NCBI RefSeq assembly: GCF_040807025.1
Contig: NC_090944.1
Coordinates: forward strand, 110,174,238-110,238,237
Length of the DNA: 64,000 nucleotides
DNA from: Struthio camelus
Taxonomy: Eukaryota; Chordata; Aves; Struthioniformes; Struthionidae
Direction: 5' to 3'
Every line of letters starts with the position of its first letter. Position 1 is the first letter of the stretch. Below the pieces are notes generated by a model. That model had not been told where the DNA came from. It saw only the letters and a program-made list of their open reading frames with translations, and did no database searches. Shown here in pieces: positions 49,167-62,700 of the stretch. Made by a program: the position numbers and the translations under genes.

Positions 49167-52124
49167 TGGAAATCGTTTGTTGACGGGGAAGCGTTAATTG
49201 TTCTCTACAAAGGTTACAATATTCATAATACATCCTCCATCACTTACTGGGCAGGCTGCTGATACTCTACATACATATTAAATGTACAGTTAAAAGATAA
49301 GAATAATTTGTCACATCCACCATGTTAAGCTAGTACATGTGAACAGTTTGTGAATGACTCTACTTGCACTTTGAAAGCTGCTTGTCAACATCCAGTAACA
49401 AGCACATTCAAAAAATAATGAGTCTTTTCCAGAAATAGTGAAATGGTACGTTTCAATGACACAGAGATGAACAACATTACAATACAAGATCTTGAATATA
49501 CTTCAGACTTTACACTGTTTGCTTATTTTAATAAATTACTGGAACTGATAGCCTGGCTTGCTATGGAACAAATTGTGACAAGACGTTTTTCCTGAAACTC
49601 CAATACAGAGAACTGCATAACCCAGTTACCAGCTTCAGACTGGTACTTCATGCTAAAGCTTAGTAAAAAGGCAAATGGAAGTTGAACAGCTGCAGACTGC
49701 CTTTTTTTATTCTTTTGGTTCCTGCCAGCTACTCCGTATTCAGTGATGAGATACAATCAGCAATCAAGACACGGACAGCCAAACGCACAGCCCCAGTTTC
49801 ATTCTGGCCATTCTCTTAGCACAAATATTCTTTTACCACTGAAGACCACACACTTCCGATATGTGCTACCACAAAGTTCTCCTAACACAATCCCACAACC
49901 TCATGGCACAGTATGAACAACAAATATGAACATCATTTATCGTATCAGAAGTTTGATGCAGTCCCTCAAAAATTAAAGAGGGAATTCTTTGGGGTAAGGC
50001 CTGTGTCACTGTTTCATTCATTCTTCGATGTCACACCTAGCACATTTTAGGCCCCTCAAATAAAGATGCCAGAAAATGTTATGGCTGAGCAGTGTTGGAG
50101 TCAAGGAAGTTGTCTGGCAGTCAGAGAGATTTAAAAAAGGCAGCCTGTGAAAATGTAGGGGAACAATTATTTTAAGCATCTCTTGTTGCCTTGGTGCACT
50201 GCTAAAATTAAGGCTGACAGGAAGCCAGATCTCACACTGGTGGGTAGAGCAAGAGAAGGACGAGGGTAATTCAGAGATATTTAATCACATTTCCCATTTG
50301 TTTAGTGGCACTGCCATCAACTATGAAGTGATTTCATGTCACATCTTATCCTCTGTAACTTAGATTGCTGCCAAAAGAAGTCATCCAGATTGCCCTCCCA
50401 CGGAAGTGCGCTCCCACCACTGTCCTCATGTCAGATCTAGTGATCCTGTAGCATCGGATTGTGCCAGGTCAGTGAGTTGATCCAATGGAAAGCTAACTAA
50501 AAAAAAAAATACAAAACAAAGTTTTCTATCAGATCAACTGCCAAAAATGACACCCTGCAGCCTGCTATATCACTGTATCACATGCAGGCGCAGCAACACT
50601 GGTGGAACACTTAAGGAAGACGATCACCACTTCAGGCAGCAGCACATAGCTCATCTGGATTGTGAACAACTGAAACCATACTCCAGAACTAAAGAAAAAA
50701 GTGTTCACAAATGAGTGTGAGGTGCATCCCTTCAAGAAGCAGGTAGTAAAAGTTCATTTTGATATGTTAATACTAAAATTATATTTATTTTTAACATGGA
50801 GAAAGTGATATTTTTAAATGTTTAAGTTGCATCCTTTGAAGGAAAAGCATGCTTCTTTACATTAAAAAGACAAAAATTTGTGTTTTTTCCTAATATATTT
50901 TTTTCATTTTGCTGTGTGAGTAAAGATTTCATAGGCTGTAAAAATGCATAGAATACAGTAAAGAAGGTAAATGACCTTCTTTGGCGAGCAACATCACCTT
51001 TGTTATCTTCAATTCAATGTTGTTTTTAAATAATCACGCAAAATAGGGTCTGAAGCCGACAGCAACTGGAAACACCGAGGGGCACAAAATTTGCAGTGAC
51101 ATTCTCTGTATTTACAAAAAAAACCATACCTCTTTACAGCTAGGTGGGCACTCTCACTATTCACAATGCTCAGCCTTATTCTCCTTCAGGAATAGGCAGG
51201 GAGCCCAAATCAGTTCCCCAGTGGACTGGAAGTTTTTGTGTATCCATTGCTCAGCAGTGATCCAGTTCTGAGCTAGTACTTTCAGAATGTTCTGAATGCT
51301 AAGATCAAGGAGGTGATGCAGAGCAATTTGTATTGTTCCTCCCAGCAAATATTTTTGAAACATATTACAGCAGGAGAGTTCTTAAAACAGTGCGTTGCCT
51401 GTAGGAAGCCGTATTTCAGACTTTGATGTACAGTAGAGATATAGGAGAACTATCATATCCTTTCTCAATTTCATCACCAATGATCACAGTAGTAATTCAA
51501 AGACCCAACTGAGGACTCATTTGCACTGAATATTAATGTAGGTGTAATAGATAAAAAAAAATGGCAGGAGTAGTTTTCAGAACAATACATCTGCCAGCAA
51601 CAATCTTTGAAACAAATCCAAGTCTAACTGAGCAGTTACTTTCCCTTTCTTGAAAAAGTGACTCAATATGATCAGCTACATCTTTTCAAAAGAAGACATA
51701 TGGACTCTTTTCTTTGATCGATTTTGATCTAAAGTCACAATGGTAGTGATTTCAGTGGAAGGTAAGCTCTTAAATGAGACTTGGATATCTAACTGTCTTT
51801 GATAGGTGTTAGCTTTTGTAAAGGTACTTACTTGACAGTCTGAAGACAAAAGCTTCTTCTCATGCCAAAAATAGAATGAATGCACCATTTTGGAAGACTG
51901 CTCACGCAGCCCTGCCAACTTACCTTAACATTTTTCTGCAGGAATCACCTCAAGTTTTACAAAGAATTGATCTCCCATGTCATTTGGCTCCTCAAATCTG
52001 CTAAAATGACTAGCATAGGTGCTTAAATTATAGCATTTAGTTTCGCTTAAGATCTAACTGTCTGTTGGATAGAAAACAGACCAGTGAATAGCTCACTAAA
52101 TACCAACAGTTGTTATCAACTTAT

Positions 52125-52195
52125 AATCAGATCCTGAAAAGATTAACTCCATTGAAATAAATGGAGTTCTGCAAGCAGCACACTTACCTTAAGTA
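52125..52195. repeat. Palindromic amniote repeat relic with 9-bp hairpin
   Basis: AACTCCATT (52,145-52,153) and its exact complement AATGGAGTT (52,160-52,168) flank GAAATA, and the segment begins with CAGATCCTGAAAAG. This resembles the common sauropsid repeat core built around CTCCATTGACTTCAATGGAG. The class is uncertain. Confidence 0.4.
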
Positions 52196-54879
52196 CTCAT
52201 CTATCAATGATTTAAAATACTATCAGTCCTCTGAGTCGTCCAATCTGCCCGTAAAATTGCTTTTAACTCAAAGAAATTTATGGGACTAAATTTGCTCAAA
52301 ATTTCAATTTTCATTTAAACATCCATGTTCAAAATTTACGTATTAAAATATGTGATTTTGATGGTCAAATACTGAGAATAAAATTGCTGGTTTTATGCAC
52401 GGATCCTTTAAGAGTACCCTGTTAGAAACACAAGCCACCTTTTCCTGTCAAAATCCTGATGAATCCTTTCTCTCACTTGTTATACTTTGAGGAGAGATTA
52501 CTTCATGTCCTCTCCATTACTTTCATGCTTAATGGCATCGCAATGAAAGAAATGACACCTTACCGAATTAGGACCCAGACGAGCATCCCTTGGAGGCTGA
52601 GTTTCAGATCATTATTTCTGCTGACATTGTGCAGCTGTTGCAGAGTTTTTTTCTAGGAGCAACTTCGATTTTTTTTTTTCATCTTATTTTTTTGCCATAG
52701 AAGTCTTTAGCGGGAAGAGGAAGGCACGGCTTGTTGGGTCAGTGATGTAACACCAGCTGACAGGTGGGTTTCAGGGAACTCTCTGGGGCCATGGCCTCTT
52801 TAGTGGTTTTACCACTCTAAACTCAATTACAGCAGAGTTTCACGCTCCATAGCAAACTCCAGTCCTTTTTTGATAAAAACTCTACAAAGTAAATAAGTCA
52901 TGATGATGATATGGGTCTACCATTTAATATTCATTGAAGTACATATGTTTGAAAATTGGAAGCAGAGTTTAATCCATTTTCATATTTATATCAACATGAA
53001 GCTTTAAAAAGGATATATTTCCTTTTCGCAGAGAATCTTGACAATTTCTGGTCTGACAAGATAAATAAAGATGAACAAAATTTACTTTGAATATAAGGAG
53101 AAGACCCAAGGAGATTTGAAATGCAAACCTTCAAGTATACATCTTGAATCTACTTTCAAGAGGGAACACATTTCTTCCTGCTGTTTGATTTTCAGTTTGA
53201 TTGAAATGACATAAAATACTTTAAAGGATTCTTATTCTTTGCACTGCGTGTAAAATTTGACACAATTTACTTAGATCTTATTGCACAGTGCACTGATGGT
53301 ATAAAATAACAGGTTAATATATTTTGTGAAGGACCTTTTAAATTTATGACCAATTTCTGCTCTCATTTAGACACATTAGCTCAAAGTAAATTTCTGTCTT
53401 TGACAGATTTAAAATTAAAGCAATGATCAAAACTGGGCTGTGTATAGGTATGACAGTGAAATCAAAACATACAAAATGACTAGTGTATATGAGAACTACA
53501 ACTGAAAAAAGAAACAAAACATCAGTCTCAAATCATTTTAAAATTTCCAATTTGGAAAAAACCCGCACCCTTACATAGCATTAATCATTACATTATAATA
53601 TCCTTCAGTTTTTCCTGCCCATTTTATATATTTTCCAGAGAAATTAGAAAGAAGATGTGGAAAAGTTTTCTTTGTCTTACTGTTTCATTTCAGAACATTG
53701 CAAGATAAATTAACCTGGTAAAAAAAGAGTTAACATAATGATGTCGTATTTTATTTGACTGAATGTTTAAGCATGGTGCTACAGCTGATGGCACCTTGTT
53801 TAATAATGCAGTACATAGCTTCCTAAGGGGACAGGGCTTGATTTGAAAACTGAATATGGTGCACTCTAAATTCTCTTCCCTGAGGAAGGCTGACTAACTG
53901 ATAAGTGCCATGAGCTAGCACAGGGACTGATTCTGTCAAATCAAGCTCAAATGGAAGGCACCATGTAGAATCTTCTCAAGTCTTAGTGAAGTAATTTGAG
54001 CAGACATTTGTGACATTAGACAGTGCATCAACTATGGAATGCTGTAAAAGTTCACTGTCTTACTACAAGGTGGTCTTTAGATGACAGGATAAAGAAATCA
54101 GTGCAAATTTGTTAATGTAACAACTTGGAAAAGCATGCTAAAAATGTCACTCTATTGGGATATGTGATAAAATGTATAGGGAAGTGACTGCCAGTTGGCT
54201 TTCCTTGTGAATCCTTTATTAGAACTCATGTCAAAGGCATAAACATAGGAAAATGCAACAAATATAAAATTTGTGTTAGTTGCTATCAGCTGAACTTTGT
54301 GTTTTTGCTGAGCTAAAAAATTCCAATGGACAGCTAGGACAAGTAAGCAAGAAAATCCATTACTTAGCAGCTTGTTTTTCTCTTCGGGATTATGTAGTCA
54401 TTCTTTTAGTTAAGTCCAGTTGTAATACAACCCAAACTTTCTGTACTAAAGTCCTTGAACATCTTGCCTATGTGAGGTCTGAAGGATCAAGATATTTATT
54501 GCAACGTCAGGAGGATAATCATACAGACTGAGAAAGAGATAGCGTGTGCTAATCAGATATTAATAACGTGCAACTTTCAACAAGTTAGTGAGAAAGACTG
54601 GAAATGAATGGAAGTGCTTGACTAAATAAAACGGAAAATGAAAATGAGATAAAAGATGAATTTGTCAGTGGTCAATCATGCAAGCCTAACCTAGTATTTT
54701 TCTGCAAGTAAATAATTGATTTCCAGGCATAAGAAATGCGGAGGATTTCTGCCTGGTTTCCAGTGAAAAAATTGAAAAGTTGCTACCTGCGGAAAGCATG
54801 GTAGCTAAGGAACTGATCAAAAGGGAATGTAATAGCAAACACTATTGAAAGTAAGCATTTCAAGCTAGAGAGAGGTTAC

Positions 54880-55720
54880 TAGTGGATATCTTCCAGGATA
54901 ATTTTAAGAACGAGTTGTCAAAAGTTTCCGACCTTATCAGAGAAGTAGAAGTGCGCTGACAAGACGGGTTAGCATGCACAGTTAAAAGATACTGCAATAC
55001 AATAAAAATCAGGATGTCACAGGAAGACCTGATGATCGGTATACTAAAGTTGTGAGGAAATGATATATCACAAAACGCAAGACTCTGCATTTGGAGATTA
55101 ATAACAAGATCTTTGTTGTAAACTGGGAATTCATCAGCTGGGTAAAGACTCATCCCAGTCTAAAGACTGATAACAGAGGAAATAGCAGATGTCAATCTGA
55201 TGCCAGTGTGGGAAAGGCAAATGATACCAAGCAGGTGACAGATGAGGTTTTTCTGTTAAAGATAAAGAAACATTAACATCACTGTGCAACACATCTGGCG
55301 AGACCTTACCTGGAACGTTGTGAAGCTTTCACGTCACCAGAATCAGGAAAGAAACCTTCAAACTGGAACAGTCCTGGAAGAAAAGACAATCTTGTGAGAT
55401 AGCACGAGAAGACAGTGACCTGTTTAGGCTGATGAGAGATATCATTTGCTTTTAAGAAACATATCAATTGGGAGAAGGAGGAAAAGAACTTCCATTTAAG
55501 GACAATGACTAGCAGATGAATGAATGGCTGTAAGAGAGCCATGGGGCTCCTGGAGGAAGCTCTCATGGCAGTGAAGTTCTGGAACGCAGCTTCCAGAGCA
55601 GTGGAAGCAAAACGGCTAATACCCAGTATGATGAATTTTGACAAATTCAGGAACAGAACATGATGTATGTAGGCTAGCGTTGGATTTGATGACCTAGAAA
55701 GCTCTTTCAGTCCCATATTC
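54880..55720 (+). mobile_element. Ancient L3-like (CR1-clade) LINE relic, 3' part
   Basis: This is a decayed 3' part of an L3/CR1-group LINE in plus orientation. ACTCTGCATTTGGAGATTAA followed by TAACAAGATCTTTGTTGTAA near 55,082-55,120 and CATCAGCTGG near 55,131 follow the L3 order. CTGGCGAGACCTTACCTGGAA near 55,296 parallels the 'RPHLEYCVQFW' segment of CR1-type ORF2. TTCAAACTGGAACAG near 55,358 and TTCTGGAACGCAGCTTCC near 55,577 (the 'HWNRLP'-like segment) follow, and then TTGGATTTGATGACC and CTTTCAGTCCCATATTCTGA near 55,679-55,723 stand at the 3' end. Frames are destroyed. The 136-codon open frame on the opposite strand is a by-product. The left border is unclear and may extend upstream to about 54,540. 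Confidence 0.6.
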
Positions 55721-56160
55721 TGAACTCTCTATTTCAGTAGTTTTGATGTTTAATGAAATAACAGTCCTTAACTCCTGTTGTGCAAAGCTTAACTCCCTTG
55801 GAGGAAGTTAAGATTGATACTTTGCATTTGGAGGAGTTCAAACACACTCCTGGATCAGACTTCTATAACTCCTTTTCTTGATTTAGACTGATGTCCTGAC
55901 ACTTTCCTCAGTGCTATTTATGTCAGGGCAAATTGTGGTTGCTTCAGCAATGGAAATACTATCAATGAGCTTTATTTTAGCTCTCCCATAAAGCAACATT
56001 TTCGGAAGTAATACTTTATGTAAGTGCATACACTTACATTCACTTCTTTCCTTTTTCTGCTTATACTCTCTTGGGCTGTATAGAGCTCTTTATTACCATT
56101 TTTATGAGTGGTGTGCTCAGAGGGGCAATTAGGCCAGAATCTGAGAAGCGTACTCAGCCC

Positions 56161-56275
56161 TAAAGTACTGGTGCTATACAAGAAAATACAATAATGATCT
56201 TGTATTAACGTACCATGGGGAGAATTTTCAGAGGTATTCGGCATCTGTAGAACTGTACTCCCACTGATATTACTG
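56161..56275 (+). repeat. Old SINE tail plus palindromic amniote repeat relic
   Basis: TAAAGTACTGGTGCTATACAAG then AATAAT resembles the 3' tail of MIR/L2-type elements (AAAGTGCTATATAAG then AATAAT). It is followed at 56,221 by AATTTTCAGAGGTATTCGGC and CTCCCACTGATATTA, which resemble a frequent sauropsid element starting GATTTTCAGAGGTGCTGAGC with a CTCCCATTGACTTCA core. Matched by eye. Confidence 0.35.
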
Positions 56276-56987
56276 GTATTATATAAAACTCTTCAGAGTT
56301 TTTTTTATATAAAACTCAGCCTCAGCCTTCTCATGCTGCAGAGACAGTAGGGATGCAAGCGTACTTCCATTGCAGGGGACACTGAGAAATTTTGTAACAA
56401 ACTCATACTCAAGTTTTAATTCTTGGAATTCTACTTCTGTGTTGCACAAAGACGTCTGTTGTGACTCTGGCGAACCTGACCACTATTAACCCAGGGAAGA
56501 GTCAGGAGTTCATACTACCTTTTATGGATAAGGCTGATCTATAGTGAAGGCTAGCCCTTACCTTAAAAGTGTGCACCATACTGAGAGGTCGACAGAGAGG
56601 GTGAGGGAGGGATGATCAGCTAATTGAGTCTAATCATAAAAGGTCTAACTTGAGGCACCTACAGTACTGATGCTCATAAATGGCAAACTGGAATGCAATA
56701 GTTTAATGAATATAGATAGGATGACTCTCATGAAATAGGGAAATCTTTATTAAAATATGGATTATATTACAGATTAGTTATTACTATGTAGTTTAAAAAT
56801 TAATGGAATATATATATTCATTGCACTAATTTTAATTTGTGAAAATAGTTCAGCTGCCAAAGCACTTTCAAGATTTCCATAGATCCACCATATAGTGTGA
56901 TCAGATTATTTTACTTTTAGAAAAGCTTCAGTTAAAAATACATTAAGCATCACAGCCATATTGAAACAACCAAAGTTCAAGAAATCT

Positions 56988-57067
56988 TAATAATAATAAT
57001 AATAATAATAAATAAAATAAATAAATAATGAATAAAATAAATAATACTAAATAAAATAAAAATAATT
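56988..57067. repeat. (AAT)n / (AAATA)n microsatellite
   Basis: Eight or so AAT units are followed by interrupted AAATA and AAAT units for about 80 bp in all. Likely polymorphic in length. Confidence 0.9.
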
Positions 57068-57234
57068 AGCCTGACTTATCTTTTGAAGGGAATTACCTAC
57101 ATCCTTACATCAAACCTTACATCATTATTTTCAAAATAAGTATATTATATTAAAATTGAGTGAGTTTTCCTTGCTCTGAAAGCTTTTACACCACAGAGTC
57201 ATAAGGAAAAAATATTGAAATCCAATAGCCTGTT

Positions 57235-57249
57235 AAAAAAAAAAAAAAA
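57235..57249. repeat. Poly-A tract, 15 bases
   Basis: An uninterrupted run of A with no recognisable retrocopy upstream. Confidence 0.8.
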
Positions 57250-59647
57250 CTTCTATCAAGCTATCCTGGGAACACCTGAAAAACAATTTGATTAAATAAT
57301 CTTACTGTAACTCTGCTGCCCAGCTTTTGCTTTAACACCTTCCTTTTATTACACCATGAACCTGACGGAATTGAGTCCTGCTCGGCCAAAAGGAGGATGC
57401 TGAGAAATAGCTTACCTGGGAAGTTAAGGGAAAAAAACATGAGAGGTTCTAAGTACGAAAGATGAGAAAATTGCAGTGCTCTCCAATCAAAGGAATAATA
57501 AGGGGGAAAGAAGACATTCTGATTTTTCAGGAACTTGTACAGTCTCTCTCATGCAAGTATGAATCAGCTTCTATTCTGTGTCTTGAGTTTCTGGAGCAAG
57601 AGAAGGAGAATTTCAATGATTCAGTGATTCAGGGGTAACATCTGTCTTGCAGACCCTATAAGCATTTGCAGCATGGTCTTCATTTGAAAAGTATCTAGTT
57701 TTCTCAAGGACCTAATATTTAACTTAGCAAGATTTCCTACCCCCGAAATGCTGACGGACCAACTAATTACATTGCCATTGAGCTAGTTTTAAGATTACTG
57801 ATAGACAGGAGAGTCAAATAAATTAGAACTGTTTGTAAATAGATCACTGCTTTATGCTTTAATTCAATTACTTCACTAATTTCCTTCATTCATTGCTTGA
57901 GATACAGCACGTTAGTGCTAATGCTCCAACTGGAAAGTAAATGTTCAGCTTGAGGTAGAGTTTTTTGACTTACATTTGTAGCAAGATGCTCTAGAGCACT
58001 GCACAATGAACTGTAAGTTATCCTGTTACCTGCTGGTAGGACTACCAGGAGAAATACATTTGGAAGTACCAACATGGCAAATAGTATTGACTAGTGTCCC
58101 ATTTTCAAATGTTATATGTTATCATTTTACTGGTAACTAATTTACCTAACTTATTTAGAAATATATTATTAAATAGCTGAAATGAGGAGTACATTATGAA
58201 TCATGAAACAATACTGGTTACTAGGTTATACAATAAGTATGCAACGTACAATAATGCTCTAGTTGTAAAGAGCAATTTCTCACGTGTTTGAAGTAATTTC
58301 TGAACAACTTTTACACGAAAATTCCCTTCTTTGTTATACTGCAGGGCAGGGATTCCCATGAAGTACAGACAGAGCTCTAGAGTTGCAAGTCTACAAATGC
58401 TAAGAGATGGTATACACAGTAAGCTTTCAAAGTTTTCCACGATATCTGTGCCCCAGATGTCACTAAGGGCCACCCTCTCAACCTATTTTAATTTCCATTC
58501 TTAACATCTTTTATAGCTCATTGCAGATCTTCTGGTAAAAGAATTGCAGCAGCTTTGTTGTACTGTCAATAGACTCCATCAAGACTTTCTTCCATGGATG
58601 GCTGAAACAGAAGCCAACAAAATTAAGGCAGCTAACATAACCAAGCTATAAATCTACAGATCCCTAGAAAGTCAATGAAACTTCACATGGTTGTAGAGAT
58701 TCATCTACTTAGATTAGCTTTCTCATATCCATAGGGCACAGTGTAGATCTAACTTTGGATGCACCTAAGGGGTACCGTTCTAATAGTCTCTGCTGTGTGT
58801 TGCTTTTCTTTTCTGAGAACTACTTATTTTTCATCCAGACTATAAAATATTTTCATGTAACATGCACGATCACTTTTTTACCTTTTTATTTATTAATTCA
58901 AACTTTTCCTCTTCCATTAGCAAAACTGAACAACTACAACAATGGGGAGAACCTTTCTATAGCTTTCTGTTTGTAATATTGTGTTGAAAGTGTAAGGATA
59001 TTGACATTTGAAAACGTTTCTCTGTACGTTTAGGATAAGAGAAAGGATTTTTTAAATGCATATATGGACAATTTGCAATAGATCCAACATAAATCATAAA
59101 AACATAAACATTCATCATATATTTCAGAAAGTCATCTAAAAGTTATGTCCACATAAAACTGTATGTAATTACTTATGATAAGGGTCATAATATTTAATAC
59201 AGCACATTATGCAAGAGGTCGGATGATGTTCACAATAGCCCTTTCCAGCCAAATCTGAAGTGATTTTCTCTGAAAACCTGAACATTCTCTCAGACTACTG
59301 AAAGATAGTGACTATCAGTCATTTTAAAAGGAAGAACAGAAGGCAGACATGACCACAGCCTCACAATAACTTTTTCGTTACACTTTCACCAATCAGTTTG
59401 ATAATGCAGTGGAGCTGGACACTGAAAGAAAATGGAAGCATCCCAAAATAATGCCAATGGCTACTCTTGAAGCATTTTGCTTGAATACTTCTATGTCTCG
59501 GACTTCCTATTTTTAAAAATGTTGATAACATTCACTCACATCTGCAGGGTGTTGCAAAGCTAAATTTATTATTGTTTGTAAAACGCTTTTAGAGTATCCA
59601 AACTCTGAAAGAATGATAGATATGCAAAACAGAACCTCTTGTAGCTA

Positions 59648-59765
59648 TTATTCTCAGACAATTTCTGCTGAATTTATATAAAAGGAATAGTGATTATTCT
59701 CAGACAGTTATTCTCAAACAATTTCTGTTGAATTTATATAAAATGGAACACTGATTCTTTTTAAC
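59648..59765 (+). repeat. 60-bp tandem duplication
   Basis: Two copies with a period of exactly 60 bp begin at 59,648 and 59,708. Each contains TTATTCTCARACAATTTCTG, then TTGAATTTATATAAAA-type sequence. The copies differ at several scattered bases and a small indel may be present, so the duplication is not very recent. Part of the unit, TTATTCTCAGACA, is repeated once more inside copy 1. Confidence 0.9.
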
Positions 59766-62700
59766 ATAGAAAACTGCTTTGTCCATTAATCATTAAAACA
59801 GTATGATGCCCTCAGAATTTTTTTTTTTGCAAATAAACAATAATAAATTACATTGGAAACACATCAGATACACTCAGCCTCTCTTAAGATGCACTTCATG
59901 CACTGAATATCATCATCATATTGACATGTGCTGCATGAACACAGGCCCGCAGTCATCATTGCCTCTTCCTGTCAGTAAAATATACATAAAGCTTTCAAAG
60001 CGTGTGCTTGCTTAATGTGTAACTTTCAGCAAAGGGGAAATGCACAGAACAAGACACTGCCCGCTAGTTTTTAATTTCTGGTACTTGTCTGCGAATGCTG
60101 TTGAAAGAAGCACACAGTCTTCAGAGCATGAGGAGACTTTCTCTTGCCAGTGAAATAAAAGGAGGCAAGGGGTTTTCTGATTAAATCCATCAGACTGGAA
60201 GTCAAAACAACTCTGTGCTTAGCTCTGCCATTCACTCACTTGGCAACTTTAATTTTAGTCATGTAACTCCAAATTTTCATTCTAATGATGGAATACTATT
60301 TACTGCTACAGTTCCCATAACACAGCCTGACCTCTTGCTCCAATACAAAGTTAGCATCAATCCCTTTCTTCAGATCTTGTCATTTAGGATACTGTGAATT
60401 AGTTAACATTAGTGCTTTTTATTACTTGCACTGTCCATCCTTATTATTCCCAGATTTCTCTGGGCTCAGCTGTTCCCTGACTCAGGTCCCCCCCCCGGCC
60501 CCGCCATGTTTCCTAGCTCAGTTCAGCCACACTCAGGAGCCCACGCTCCAAATTTCCCAGCCCTGCTGCGCCATCTTCCTTCGTTAGGTGACTGGCCTAC
60601 TTATAGTGGCCATCCACTCTTCTTAATTTGGGAATGGCAGCTGTTTTCTCCAAACAGCTGGTGGCATCTGACCCTTTGTGTTGATGCAGTCATTTAACCC
60701 AGAAGAACAACAGCAGTAATGAATTTCTACCTACGGCCGGTCACATTTTCCCACCTCACATCTGTATTTAACAAACAGCCGATGAACAAAGGGCCTCCAG
60801 GTTTTACCTGGATTGAGGCTTCTCAGTACTACTATAACATAAATGAACAATAGGAAGTTGCCAGAATGAAGGCGTGCACTCCAAATATTATGAATAAAAG
60901 ACAGATACAAATGAAAATGAATGTACTCAAAAAGGAAATTAGGACCTGTGACATTTCCAAGAAATCTCAGTTTAGAAACATCTGAATAGCCTACATTTAT
61001 CCATTAATGTAACCATATAAAAAAAAACCCCATGAATCAACAGAATAGATTTTTTTTTTTACTCATACACCATAATCACACCACCTGTGGGTTCAGTAAT
61101 GTTAATTAAACTTCAGACAGTAAAAGATTTTGCCACAGCTCATACCGTAGCTCAAAAGTAACTGAAGATCTCGGTCAGATTTGATCAAACCACAATCCTT
61201 CTGCAACTCTCTACACGCCTTTGAGCAAGAAAGTCGGCTTTGTAAAGTAGCAAATCAACCGGGTAGTAGTAATTGTAACATGATCCAGGATTATCCATTC
61301 CGGTCAAGATCTTCTACTAAGCCATAGCCATAGGTGAGTGTATGTAAGGCTGTGGGTAGATGGGCATGTGCATGTGAACACACATGTGCAGATGACTCTT
61401 TCCCCTCTCTTCAGAAAGACCAGCTTCTGAAATTGGCAGCAGAAGTACCCAGGAAATAACCTGTAAGAGAGACTGTCTCAACTCAGAGCTAAGGAGAAGT
61501 CCTCTGCCAAGTTCTTAATTTAAAGAAGTAACAGGGGAAACCAATAATGAATCAGAAGAAAACAAGGAGCTGTGCTTACCCCTAAGACCAGGTTATTATG
61601 TTAGGCACCAGTCAAACAAAAGACACCAGACTTTCTCCAAAGAATCCACAGGATAAACACACAGGACACCTGGAAAGAAGGAGGGAAAGGAAGAGTACTA
61701 GGGCTAAAAACAATTTTGTTGAGCTAGAGGATTTCTACTAGTAATGATTGTATCATAAGGGTATCACATCTCCAACAGCCCTGCGATTGTAAAAGAACAT
61801 ATCTAGCTAACCAGTGAGTCCAAAATCAAACACTTGTATATACAGACTAGATATCTGCGCCACTGACAAACCACCCACTAAGCACATTGCATACCAGCCC
61901 CTTACTGAACAGTAGAGAGGGAAGCCCACTAGGGACAAGCATCATTAGAGAGACCAGATTTCTTATTGTTCATCACTCGTCTTGGAACTTCTCAAGTGCT
62001 CATGTATTGTTAGTGGGGTAGGTACCGATGGCTACTGTGTGAAACACAGTAAGCTAACCACAGGATACTATTTAATTTTCCTTCAGACTAAACGAAGCGC
62101 TTAGAAATAGCAACACTTGCCAAAATGTTTATGGTTTTAGCTTTGCTTGGTTGCCTTAACCTTCAAACCTCTTCTTCTTCCTCTGTTCTATCCTCCAATC
62201 AGATTACATTTCTTTTGGTTGTGGGAACCAGGATTATGACTGAGCTGGGAACTGGAGGGAATACAGTAAAGTGCTCTAAAAGGGAAGGGGGAATATTTAT
62301 GACATTCCTGCCAGTTAAAACAAGCAAGCAAGCAGCAATTGACCAAACATGCCGTACATCTACTCTCCGCTGCTACGCATTGGGTGAAAGGGTTGGCCCT
62401 TGATCTCTCTCTGTTGCCTTATTGCGTTTCCCACAAGGCATTACCTTTGCTGACAGAGTCTATCCTTCTCATCAATTATGACTGCCGTCTGGTCCCTCAG
62501 GCTACTTTCTGGACTACTTCAATTGATCCATTATTTCTGGCTGCCATGTTATCACTGTTGCCAGGATTTTGTAGATGCAATTAAATGTTTCTATAAGACT
62601 AAACCCTAGCTCCTCCGTTTTAGAAAATAAATACAAACAATTAGACAGTGTAAACAAAATAAGATTGTCCAAATTTCTCTAGCTTTATTTTTGACCGTAT

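Larger units (their letters stand above)
46786..54879. other. Non-coding AT-rich stretch
   Basis: No gene is supported in about 8 kb. Open frames are all short (83 codons or fewer) with no recognisable family. A good CTCF-like match lies at 49,153 and a palindromic repeat relic at 52,125; both are listed separately. Confidence 0.6.

Noticed and set aside
55306..55716. 136-codon open frame on the minus strand
   Set aside because: It is antisense to the L3-like relic and is a by-product of that sequence.
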